6,677 nt of DNA, taken from Gemmatimonadales bacterium. Its GTDB lineage: Bacteria > Gemmatimonadota > Gemmatimonadetes > Gemmatimonadales > GWC2-71-9. The notes below the pieces were generated by a model that ran no database searches, was not told the DNA's origin, and was given only the letters and a program-made list of their open reading frames with translations. Both the position numbers and the translations under genes were made by a program. The DNA lies in contig JACCSE010000572.1 of NCBI GenBank assembly GCA_013813145.1, forward strand, positions 1 to 6,677. Reading direction: 5' to 3'. This document shows positions 1 through 5,325 of the stretch, piece after piece. The stretch's first letter is position 1. Each line of letters starts with the position of its first letter.

Positions 1-424
1 CGATCTGGTTGACCACCCTGCCTTCGGCCCGGCCCTTGAACCGGGGGAGCACGTGGCCCATCACCTTGCCGACGTCCTTGGCCCCGCCGGCGATCGCCTC
101 ACGCACAGCGGCGCGGATCTCGGCCGGATCGACCGCGGGCGGAAGAAACTCCTCCAGCACTCGGATCTGACCCTCCTCGACACCGGCCAGGTCCTGCCGG
201 CCGGCCTTCCCGTACTGCTCGACCGCCTCGCGCCGAAGCTTGATCCCCCTCCGGAGCACGTCCGCCACTTCGTCATCGGTGGGCGGGCGGCGAAGCTCGA
301 GCTCGCGGTTTTTCAGGTTGGCGAGGATGGTTCCCAGCACCAGCGTCCGGTCCTTATCCTGCGCCTTCCGGGCCACGTTGAGCGCGGCCCGCAAGGTTTC
401 CGCTGCATCAAGCGCGGGGGACAC
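1..424 (-). CDS. yqeY: YqeY/GatB-like domain protein, C-terminus cut by window edge
   Basis: This is a small helical protein of the YqeY family, related to the tRNA-binding tail domain of GatB/GatE amidotransferase subunits; its exact cellular role is poorly defined. About 141 residues are visible and the family is usually near 150, so only the last few residues are missing. Family hallmarks include QDKDRTLVLGTILANLK near residue 23, EQYGKAGRQDL in the middle, and a C-terminal GKVMGHVLPRFKGRAEG followed by VNQI. I chose the GTG at 424-422 because a GAGG Shine-Dalgarno (plus-strand 430-433) lies 5 nt upstream and the length then fits the family. An in-frame ATG at 457-455 would add 11 residues. 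The gene overlaps rpsU by 17 nt, implying coupled translation. The rpsU-yqeY pairing is widespread in bacteria. Confidence 0.9.
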   Translation of the reverse strand, partial: MSPALDAAETLRAALNVARKAQDKDRTLVLGTILANLKNRELELRRPPTDDEVADVLRRGIKLRREAVEQYGKAGRQDLAGVEEGQIRVLEEFLPPAVDPAEIRAAVREAIAGGAKDVGKVMGHVLPRFKGRAEGRVVNQI

Positions 425-605
425 GCGGGCCTCGGCGATTCTTGCGGACCGCGGCATTCATCTTCCGCTTCCGCTTCTCGCTCGGCTTCTCGAAGTGACG
501 GTGCTTCCTGAGATCCGACAGAATCCCGGCCTTCTCGCACTTCTTCTTGAACCGTTTCAGCGCCCGCTCGAAGCTCTCGTCATCGTGAATGATGACTTCC
601 GGCAT
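408..605 (-). CDS. rpsU: Small ribosomal subunit protein bS21
   Basis: This encodes ribosomal protein S21, a small basic protein of the 30S platform near the 3' end of 16S rRNA, involved in initiation. The 65-residue product begins MPEVIIHDDESFERALKRFK and continues with KCEKAGILSDLRKHRHFEKPSEKRKRK, the typical S21 core, ending in an Arg/Lys-rich tail. The chosen ATG (605-603) follows a GAGAGGGG purine run (plus-strand 617-624) at 11 nt. A GTG four codons upstream (617-615) overlaps that run and is less likely. The stop lies inside the start of yqeY. Upstream there is no adjacent gene: the HIT gene is about 660 nt away, beyond the repeat cassette, so rpsU probably needs its own promoter here or depends on read-through across the cassette. 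Confidence 0.96.
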   Translation of the reverse strand: MPEVIIHDDESFERALKRFKKKCEKAGILSDLRKHRHFEKPSEKRKRKMNAAVRKNRRGPRVPRA

Positions 606-642
606 GCAGTGTATCACCCCTCTCGGCCCGGTGTGGGCGTAA

Positions 643-648
643 ATAGTA
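643..648 (-). promoter_or_regulatory. Possible -10 element for rpsU-yqeY
   Basis: Read on the minus strand this is TACTAT, four of six matches to TATAAT, about 37 nt upstream of the rpsU ATG. It lies in one of the few AT-richer stretches of the 606-869 gap. A -35 partner is weak: the sequence about 16 nt further upstream (GTTCCC on the minus strand) matches TTGACA poorly. The call rests mainly on position and on the need for a promoter now that rpsU is separated from the rest of the cluster. Confidence 0.22.
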
Positions 649-690
649 CAGGGGTGGGAATTTAGGGAACGACGGGGGGTGGGACAAGGG

Positions 691-743
691 CGGGACGGCG
701 GGACGGCGGGACGGCGGGACGGCGGGACGGCGGGACGGCGGGA
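691..743. repeat. 8-bp tandem repeat, 6.6 copies, G-quadruplex-capable
   Basis: Six perfect head-to-tail copies of CGGGACGG occupy 691-738, followed by a partial CGGGA at 739-743. The array is preceded by related G-runs at 674-679, 681-683 and 688-690. On the plus strand this gives a long series of GGG tracts separated by 5-nt loops, which meets the usual G3N1-7 criterion for a G-quadruplex. The array ends abruptly at an AT-rich patch (744-757). It lies about 86-138 nt upstream of the rpsU start and about 130 nt upstream of the GIY-YIG gene. Perfect copies suggest recent expansion by slipped-strand mispairing; copy number may vary between strains. Confidence 0.95.
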
Positions 744-835
744 AATAAAATGGTTATCGGTCCAGCAAGGCTCGGAGCCACTCTAACGCGCCCAGAGCGG
801 GCGAGTCTTGCTAGCATCGCTATCCACCATGATCA

Positions 836-860
836 GTCATCCTGAGCGAAGCGAAGGATC
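836..860 (+). repeat. 25-bp REP-like repeat, copy 1 (left flank of GIY-YIG gene)
   Basis: This copy begins GTCATCCTGAGCGAAGCG and ends AAGGATC. It is the exact reverse complement of copies 2 and 3 on the far side of the nuclease gene. It carries an in-frame TGA (843-845) that bounds the GIY-YIG reading frame, and a GAAGGA (853-858) that may serve as that gene's ribosome-binding site, 11 nt before the ATG. From memory, the same core is dispersed through many high-GC environmental bacterial genomes; I could not search for it here. Confidence 0.9.
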
Positions 861-869
861 GGCTCGCAC

Positions 870-1164
870 ATGCGCACCACCCGGCGGTTCTTTGTCTACA
901 TGCTCAGCAACCGAACTCGCCGCCTCTACGTCGGAGTCACCGGCGATCTGACGCGCAGGATCTGGCAGCACCAACAGGGGCTGATATCTGGTTTCACGAC
1001 GCGCTATAGCATCGTTCGACTGGTCTACTACGAGGTGACGCAGGACCGCGCACGCAATTACACGGGAGAAGCAGGTGAAGGGCTGGTTGCGGCGCAGGAA
1101 AATCGAGCTGATCGAGACCGCGAATCCGGAGTGGCGGGATCTGTCGGACGGGTGGTTCGGGTGA
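870..1164 (+). pseudogene. Frameshifted GIY-YIG endonuclease (UPF0213/YhbQ-like)
   Basis: The first 65 codons, 870-1064, encode a typical single-domain GIY-YIG start: FFVYMLSNRTRRLYVGVTGD holds the VYM and YVG elements, followed by RRIWQH with the catalytic-type arginine and GFTTRYSIVRLVYYE. After residue 65 the family sequence moves to another frame: from 1063 it reads REKQVKGWLRRRKIELIE then TANPEWRDLSDGWFG and stops at TGA 1162-1164. Joined, the two parts give about 98 residues, normal for the family. The break fits loss of two bases from an expected ACGCGGGAG at 1062-1068. The unshifted frame runs to a TGA at 1197-1199 inside the repeat and lacks the conserved Glu (REK) and Asn (NPEW), so its product should be inactive. 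The start is fixed by an in-frame TGA at 843. A sequencing error is the main alternative. Confidence 0.85.
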
Positions 1165-1166
1165 GC

Positions 1167-1192
1167 GAGCGGAGCGATCCTTCGCTTCGCTC
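1167..1192 (+). terminator. Hairpin just after the GIY-YIG stop codon
   Basis: Bases 1167-1177 (GAGCGGAGCGA) pair with 1182-1192 (TCGCTTCGCTC) over 11 positions, including one G-T wobble (1172/1187), around a 4-nt TCCT loop. The right arm belongs to repeat copy 2 and the left arm lies between the gene and the repeat. The hairpin begins 2 nt after the TGA. No T-run follows, so a standard intrinsic terminator is not shown; RNA 3'-end protection or a REP-type structure is equally possible. On the minus strand the wobble becomes an A-C mismatch, so the structure favours the plus-strand transcript. Confidence 0.5.
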
Positions 1193-1200
1193 AGGATGAC
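1176..1200 (-). repeat. 25-bp REP-like repeat, copy 2 (inverted)
   Basis: This copy reads GATCCTTCGCTTCGCTC then AGGATGAC on the plus strand, the exact reverse complement of copy 1. It begins 11 nt after the restored GIY-YIG stop codon, provides the right arm of the hairpin at 1167-1192, and carries the TGA (1197-1199) that ends the unshifted nuclease frame. Confidence 0.9.
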
Positions 1201-1212
1201 GGCCGGCGGCGC

Positions 1213-1237
1213 GATCCTTCGCTTCGCTCAGGATGAC
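1213..1237 (-). repeat. 25-bp REP-like repeat, copy 3 (direct repeat of copy 2)
   Basis: This is identical to copy 2 and in the same orientation, giving a 37-bp period with a 12-bp GC-rich spacer (1201-1212). Its left flank differs from that of copy 2, so the 11-bp hairpin is not reproduced and only about 4 bp of stem remain. It ends 33 nt before the stop codon of the HIT gene. Confidence 0.9.
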
Positions 1238-1269
1238 GAACGCGCGCTCATCCATTGACGACCGTGCGA

Positions 1270-1617
1270 TCACCCCGGGGGCCAGCTCAGCTTCCGCCCC
1301 CCGAGCAGATGAAAATGCAGGTGATCCACGCTCTGCCCGGCATCCTTCCCGGTGTTGGTAACCAGCCGGTATCCCCCCGCATCCAACCCCAGCTCCGTCG
1401 CCACCTCGGCCGCGAAGCCCAGCACCCGCCCTACCGCCCGCTCGCCCTCTTCCCCCCCCGCATCCCGCACCGCCGCGATGTGCCGGGTCGGAATCACCAG
1501 CACGTGGGTCGGCGCCCGGGGATCGAGGTCCCGGAACGCCACCGCGTCTTCCGAGCGCTTCACGATCTTGGCCGGGATCTCGCCCGCGACGATCCGGCAG
1601 AACAGGCAGTCAGCCAT
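1270..1617 (-). CDS. HIT-family (histidine triad) nucleotide-binding protein
   Basis: This 115-residue protein is a histidine-triad hydrolase of the HinT type; such cytosolic dimers hydrolyse nucleoside phosphoramidates and aminoacyl-AMP adducts. It opens MADCLFCRIVAGEIPA with the family's CxxC, has the THVLVIPTRHIAAV strand-helix region near residues 37-50, and ends with the signature DHLHFHLL at 98-105, where H99, H101 and H103 form the triad, followed by GGRKLSWPPG. The start at 1617 matches family length; a longer frame upstream gives low-complexity residues inside rsmE. A GGGGGA run lies just upstream of the ATG. The start overlaps the rsmE stop by 8 nt, so translation is probably coupled. 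A HIT gene next to rsmE and rpsU is seen in several phyla. Confidence 0.94.
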   Translation of the reverse strand: MADCLFCRIVAGEIPAKIVKRSEDAVAFRDLDPRAPTHVLVIPTRHIAAVRDAGGEEGERAVGRVLGFAAEVATELGLDAGGYRLVTNTGKDAGQSVDHLHFHLLGGRKLSWPPG

Positions 1618-2323
1618 GAATCCCCCGTTGTCTCGCCGCCTCGACCACCGCGGCCGCGGCGACCGCGGCCGTCTCGAAGCGCAGCAGATTGGGCCCGAGC
1701 GAGACCGGAGCATAGCCGGCCTCGATCGCCGTCACCCGTTCCCGCTCGCTGAGCCCTCCCTCGGGGCCGACGACGATCGTGCACCCGCCTCCACTCAGTT
1801 GCTCCGGCGGCGGGCCGCCGGCGGCATCGGCCAGCCAGGCCTGGCCGGCCACTTCGCGCTTGAGAAACTCATCGATCCCGACCGGCGTCTCCAGCGCGCA
1901 GGTCCACGGATTGCCCGACTGCTTCACGGCCTCGAGAGCATGGCGGCGGAGCTTTGCCAGGTGCATCGGACGCACCCGCGTCGCCACGCCGGCGGTGTGC
2001 TCGGTCTCCAGCGGCACCAGCGTCGTCACCCCCAGCTCCACCGCCTTCTCGACCACCCAGGTGAACCGCTCGCGGTCGCCGGACCCGACGGCGAGAGTGA
2101 GATCCGGCGGAGCCAACCTCCGCTCCAGCGTCTCCACCTCCACCTCCCAGGCTCTCCCCACCCGCACCAAGTGGCCGGTGCCGACCAGTCCCGCGCCGTC
2201 CCGGATGGAGACCACCTCCCCGTCCCGCACCCGTCGCACCCGCAGATGATGCGCCTCGCCCTCCGAGACCTTGCCCCGCTGTCCGATCGCCGCCTGCTCG
2301 CGCTCCAGCAGTAGCCGGATCAT
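1610..2323 (-). CDS. rsmE: 16S rRNA (uracil1498-N3)-methyltransferase RsmE
   Basis: RsmE is a SPOUT-class enzyme that uses S-adenosylmethionine to methylate N3 of U1498 in 16S rRNA on the 30S subunit. The 237-residue product fits the family (about 240). It has an N-terminal PUA-like part with SEGEAHHLRV at 20-29, EKAVELGV at 92-99, EAVKQSGN at 131-138, and the C-terminal knot with VVGPEGGLSERE at 184-195 and LGPNLLRFETA at 209-219. In the last motif many family members have R where N212 stands. The ATG at 2323-2321 shares an ATGA overlap with the prmA stop and has a GGAG a few bases upstream. An in-frame start at 2347 would add eight residues from inside prmA and is less likely. Confidence 0.95.
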   Translation of the reverse strand: MIRLLLEREQAAIGQRGKVSEGEAHHLRVRRVRDGEVVSIRDGAGLVGTGHLVRVGRAWEVEVETLERRLAPPDLTLAVGSGDRERFTWVVEKAVELGVTTLVPLETEHTAGVATRVRPMHLAKLRRHALEAVKQSGNPWTCALETPVGIDEFLKREVAGQAWLADAAGGPPPEQLSGGGCTIVVGPEGGLSERERVTAIEAGYAPVSLGPNLLRFETAAVAAAAVVEAARQRGIHG

Positions 2324-3153
2324 GGTCTCCGCGCCGCCAGCGCCCACCAGCCCGTGTCCACCACCTGCTCCTCCGGGACCAGCCCCGCCCCGCGGAGCGC
2401 CGGCAGGAACAGCGGAGCCTCGGGCTCCTCCATGCCGGAGAAGATCGCGACCCCGCCCGGGAGGAGGGACGCGAGGATCGCCGGGAGCAGGGTGGTGTTG
2501 ACGCTGCGGAGGATGTTGGAGAGCAGCAGGTCGGCGGGGCCCGCGAGCGGGGCGAGATCACCGGCCTCGCCGTCGAGGAATTGGACGCGGTGAGCGACTC
2601 CGTTTCGCTCGGCGTTGCGGACCGCCACCGACGTGGCCTCGGGATCGCTCTCCACCCCGATAGCGCGCGCCGCGCCCAGCTTGACCGCGGCGATCGAGAG
2701 GATCCCGCTTCCACTGCCGAGGTCGAGCACCCGGTCGCCGGGACGGACCAGGCGCTCGAGCAGGGTCAGTGCCGCGCGAGTGGACCCGTGCTCGCCGCTG
2801 CCGAACGCCGTTTCAGGATCCAGCACTACCGTCGCCGGGCCCAGCCTCGCCGCCTCAGGAATCCACGACGGGACCACGGTGAGCCGGCCGAAGGTCCTCG
2901 GGCCCAGCCCCTCGCGCCAGCGGACCGACCAGTCGACCTCCCCCAGCGGGCGGCGCGAGGTCTCCGACGGACTATCGGCGGTCGCGGCGATCTCGGCGAT
3001 GAGGGCATCGGCGGCGCCTTCGTCACCGGCGAAGGTGACCAGCGTGCCGTCGTCCCGCTCCTCCACCGCCTGTCCGGTCCGGGTCACCAGCCATGCGCTC
3101 AGCCACTGCCGCCGGTCGGGAGCGGTCCGGACGTCGATCGCCCACCAGGTCAT
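2320..3153 (-). CDS. prmA: Ribosomal protein L11 methyltransferase
   Basis: PrmA trimethylates amino groups of ribosomal protein L11 using S-adenosylmethionine. The 277-residue protein has an N-terminal substrate-recognition part (about 1-60), then the Rossmann methyltransferase domain. Visible motifs are DPETAFGSGEHGST at 112-125 (family DPGxAFGTGxHxTT), VLDLGSGSGILSIAA at 142-156 as SAM motif I, the acidic GVESD at 166-170, and SNIL at 212-215. In motif I a serine replaces the cysteine of the more usual GCGSG. The start at 3153-3151 overlaps the dnaJ stop as ATGA. An AAGGAGG Shine-Dalgarno (plus-strand 3164-3170) lies 10 nt upstream, the best in the window, so prmA can recruit ribosomes independently. 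The dnaJ-prmA-rsmE order is conserved in many bacteria. Confidence 0.95.
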   Translation of the reverse strand: MTWWAIDVRTAPDRRQWLSAWLVTRTGQAVEERDDGTLVTFAGDEGAADALIAEIAATADSPSETSRRPLGEVDWSVRWREGLGPRTFGRLTVVPSWIPEAARLGPATVVLDPETAFGSGEHGSTRAALTLLERLVRPGDRVLDLGSGSGILSIAAVKLGAARAIGVESDPEATSVAVRNAERNGVAHRVQFLDGEAGDLAPLAGPADLLLSNILRSVNTTLLPAILASLLPGGVAIFSGMEEPEAPLFLPALRGAGLVPEEQVVDTGWWALAARRP

Positions 3154-4280
3154 GCGCCCAGCGCCTCCTTGAGCTTGGACCAGAACCCCGGCGACCGCTT
3201 GGGCGCCTCGCCCTCCAGCTTGGCAAGCTCGCGGAAGAGCTGCTCCTGCTCGTCAGTGATCCGCTCCGGCGTCCAGATGTGGACCCGGATGAGCAGATCG
3301 CCCTTCGCGTTCTGTCCCAGCACGGGGAGCCCGCGCTGCTTGAGCCGGAGCGTGGTCTCGGGCTGAGTGCCGGCCGGCAGCTTGATCTTTTCCTCGCCAT
3401 ACGGCGTCGGCACCGCGAACTCTCCGCCCAGCGCCGCCTGAGAGAACGAGAGACTCAGATCGAAGATGAGGTCGTCGCCGTGGCGTTCGAAGCGGTCGTC
3501 CTGCCTGATGTCGAGCATGACCAGCAGGTCGCCGTTGGGTCCGTTGCGCGACCCCGCGGCGCCCTGGCCGCGGAGGGTGAGATAGTTGTTGGTCGAGACG
3601 CCCGCCGGAATTTCCACGGTGACGCTCTTGTCGGCGCGGACCCGGCCCTCGCCGCGGCACACCTCGCACGGCTGGGAAATGACGGTGCCTTCGCCGGCGC
3701 AGGTGGGACACGGCGAGACCGACACGAACTGACCGAACATGCTCCGTGCCGCGCGGCGCACCTCGCCGGAACCGCCGCAGGCGGAACAGGTGGCCGGCTT
3801 GGTGCCGGGCTTGGCCCCGCTCCCCGAGCAGCTGGAGCAGCGATCCACCGATTTGAGCTTGACCGTCTTCTTGACCCCGGTGGCGACCTCCGCCAGCGAA
3901 AGCTTCACCGTGACCCGGACGTCCTGGCCCCGCCGGGCGTCCTGCCGCGACCGCCCTCCGCCGAAGATGGACTCGAATCCCCCCATCCCGCCGAAGTCGC
4001 GCATGAAGATGTTGAGCGCCTCGGTGAGGTCCACCTGGTGGAAGCCGAAGCCGCCGCCCCCGGCCCCCACGCCGGCCCTGCCGTAGCGGTCGTAGGCAGC
4101 CCGCTTCTGGGGATCGCGGAGGACTTCGTAGGCCTCGGTGATCTCCTTGAAGCGGGCCTCGGACTCCGGCGCGGAGTTCCGGTCGGGGTGGTACTCCATG
4201 GCGAGCTTCCGGTAGGACTTCTTGATCTCGACCTCGGTCGCTTCGCGGGTTACGCCCAGCAGGGCGTAGAAGTCGCTCAC
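3150..4280 (-). CDS. dnaJ: Chaperone protein DnaJ (Hsp40, type I)
   Basis: DnaJ delivers unfolded proteins to DnaK and stimulates its ATPase. All type I domains are present in 376 residues: a J domain (1-67) with HPD at 31-33; a Gly/Phe-rich linker (about 70-110) containing DFGGMGGFESIFGGG; a zinc-binding region (148-212) with four complete CxxCxGxG modules starting at C148, C165, C191 and C205; and C-terminal substrate-binding domains with the NGDLLVML and KGDLLIRV strands. The start is GTG at 4280-4278, overlapping the hrcA stop by 4 nt (GTGA), with a GAAGGA Shine-Dalgarno (plus-strand 4289-4294) 8 nt upstream. Neither grpE nor dnaK lies between hrcA and dnaJ, so its partners must be encoded elsewhere. 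Confidence 0.98.
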   Translation of the reverse strand: MSDFYALLGVTREATEVEIKKSYRKLAMEYHPDRNSAPESEARFKEITEAYEVLRDPQKRAAYDRYGRAGVGAGGGGFGFHQVDLTEALNIFMRDFGGMGGFESIFGGGRSRQDARRGQDVRVTVKLSLAEVATGVKKTVKLKSVDRCSSCSGSGAKPGTKPATCSACGGSGEVRRAARSMFGQFVSVSPCPTCAGEGTVISQPCEVCRGEGRVRADKSVTVEIPAGVSTNNYLTLRGQGAAGSRNGPNGDLLVMLDIRQDDRFERHGDDLIFDLSLSFSQAALGGEFAVPTPYGEEKIKLPAGTQPETTLRLKQRGLPVLGQNAKGDLLIRVHIWTPERITDEQEQLFRELAKLEGEAPKRSPGFWSKLKEALGA

Positions 4281-5314
4281 TCCAGCAATCCTTCCACCAG
4301 GCGGCTGGTGTGTTCCACCAGTCCGATGATCTTGTCGTAGGGCATCCGGGTCGGGCCCATGACTCCGATGACTCCCCGAAGGTCGCCCGCCTCGTAGGAG
4401 GCGGTGACCAGGGTGAATTCGCTGAACGCGGTGCCGGGGTTCTCCGCTCCGATCGTGATCGAGAGACCCTGCGCCCGCCGCGACGCCAGCGCCTGCTTGA
4501 GCAGGTCGCGGCCTTCGGTGAGCCGGAGCAGCTCGCGCATCCGGGAGTTGGAGGCGAACTCGGGCTGCTCCGCCAGCATCTGCGCGCTGCCGAGCACCAC
4601 GGCGTTGGGTTCGTTGGACAGGTCGAAGATCCCCTCCCCCTCGGCGATGAAGATGTTGAGCAGCTCCTGCCCGCCGGCGCCGTCGCTGGCCCCGCGGAGC
4701 CGCTCGCCGATGGTGTTGCGGATCTCCAGCAGGCTGAACCCCGCGAGCCGCTCGTTGAGGATCCGGGCGACCTCGTGCACCGAGATCGGGCTCAGCCGGC
4801 TGGGCACCTCCACGAAGATCGTGCGGACGACGCCGCTCCGGAGATTGAACACCAGGAGCAGACGCTCCGAGGAGACCTGCACCAGCTCCAGCCGCTCCAG
4901 CACCAGCTTGTCGAGGGCCGGCGCCACCGCCACTCCCAGCTCCTGGGTGAGCACGCCGAGCACTTGGGCCGCCCGCCGGAGGATCTCCTCCACCGCGTTC
5001 CGGGACCCCATCAGCTCCGCGCGCAGGGTGTGCTGCGCCTGGCTGGTCGGCGGGGTCAGCCGCATGATCTCGTTGACGTAGACCCGGTAGGCCCGGTCGG
5101 TCGGAATGCGTCCGGCGGAGGTATGGGGATGAAACAGGTAGCCCTTGTCCTCCAGCTCGCTCATGGTGTTTCGGATGGTCGCCGGCGACACGCCGAGCCC
5201 GTAGCGCCGGGCGATAGTCTGGCTCCCGGCCGGCTCGGCGGTCTCGATGTAGGTCTGCACGACCGCCTCGAGCACCCGCAACTCCCGCTCGGTCAATTGT
5301 TCCGGCGCTGGCAT
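4277..5314 (-). CDS. hrcA: Heat-inducible transcription repressor HrcA
   Basis: HrcA represses groE/dnaK-type heat-shock genes by binding CIRCE operators, and its folding depends on GroEL. The 345-residue protein has normal length. The N-terminal winged helix (1-75) carries LTERELRVLEAVVQTYIETA, SPATIRNTMSELEDKGYL at 43-60 and the HrcA hallmark PHTSAGRIPTDRAYRVYV at 63-80. The remainder is a GAF-like and dimerisation region including a VIGVMGPTRMPYD-type segment near the C-terminus. I chose ATG 5314-5312 because the following sequence matches family N-termini, while upstream codons overlap hemW. No purine-rich Shine-Dalgarno precedes it, so initiation may rely on re-initiation after hemW, 11 nt upstream. 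No CIRCE inverted repeat was seen anywhere in the window. Confidence 0.96.
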   Translation of the reverse strand: MPAPEQLTERELRVLEAVVQTYIETAEPAGSQTIARRYGLGVSPATIRNTMSELEDKGYLFHPHTSAGRIPTDRAYRVYVNEIMRLTPPTSQAQHTLRAELMGSRNAVEEILRRAAQVLGVLTQELGVAVAPALDKLVLERLELVQVSSERLLLVFNLRSGVVRTIFVEVPSRLSPISVHEVARILNERLAGFSLLEIRNTIGERLRGASDGAGGQELLNIFIAEGEGIFDLSNEPNAVVLGSAQMLAEQPEFASNSRMRELLRLTEGRDLLKQALASRRAQGLSITIGAENPGTAFSEFTLVTASYEAGDLRGVIGVMGPTRMPYDKIIGLVEHTSRLVEGLLE

Positions 5315-5325
5315 AGCGTGGAAAT

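Larger units (their letters stand above)
836..1237 (+). mobile_element. Putative repeat-bounded GIY-YIG cassette
   Basis: The block consists of a 25-bp repeat, a GIY-YIG nuclease gene whose ATG lies 9 nt after the repeat, a stop codon 11 nt before the inverted repeat, and a third copy of the repeat. The inverted copies are identical over 25 bp and the whole block is about 400 bp. It sits on the opposite strand to every other gene and separates two genes (HIT and rpsU) expected to be close together in this conserved cluster. No clear target-site duplication is visible next to 836, 1200 or 1237. That it is or was mobile, perhaps through repeat-directed nicking by the nuclease as in REP/RAYT systems, is inference. 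Confidence 0.4.

Noticed and set aside
691..743. Possible CRISPR array
   Set aside because: The units are 8 bp, directly abutting and without spacers, and no cas genes are present.
789..803. Inverted repeat CGCCC-AGAGC-GGGCG as a terminator
   Set aside because: The stem is only 5 bp, has no T-run on either side, and belongs to no nearby gene end; chance is likely at this GC content.
1055..1070. Programmed ribosomal frameshifting in the nuclease gene
   Set aside because: There is no slippery heptamer or homopolymer at the switch point (AATTACACGGGAG) and no internal Shine-Dalgarno suited to stimulate it; a simple deletion explains it better.
831..1242. Target-site duplication around the cassette
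   Set aside because: Bases next to 836 (gatca) do not match those after 1200 (ggccg) or 1237 (gaacg), so no duplication can be claimed.
1058..1273. Minus-strand open frame of 71 codons beside the HIT gene
   Set aside because: Its translation contains VILSEAKDR and HPERSEGS, which are simply the 25-bp repeats read as protein; the rest is antisense to the nuclease gene.
1352..2314. Plus-strand open frame of 320 codons opposite the HIT gene and rsmE
   Set aside because: It crosses two well-supported minus-strand genes and has no domain signature.
3093..4340. Plus-strand open frame of 415 codons opposite dnaJ
   Set aside because: It is the antisense shadow of dnaJ and the start of prmA. It is rich in Arg, Ala, Leu and Gly with no recognisable domain, as expected opposite GC-rich genes.
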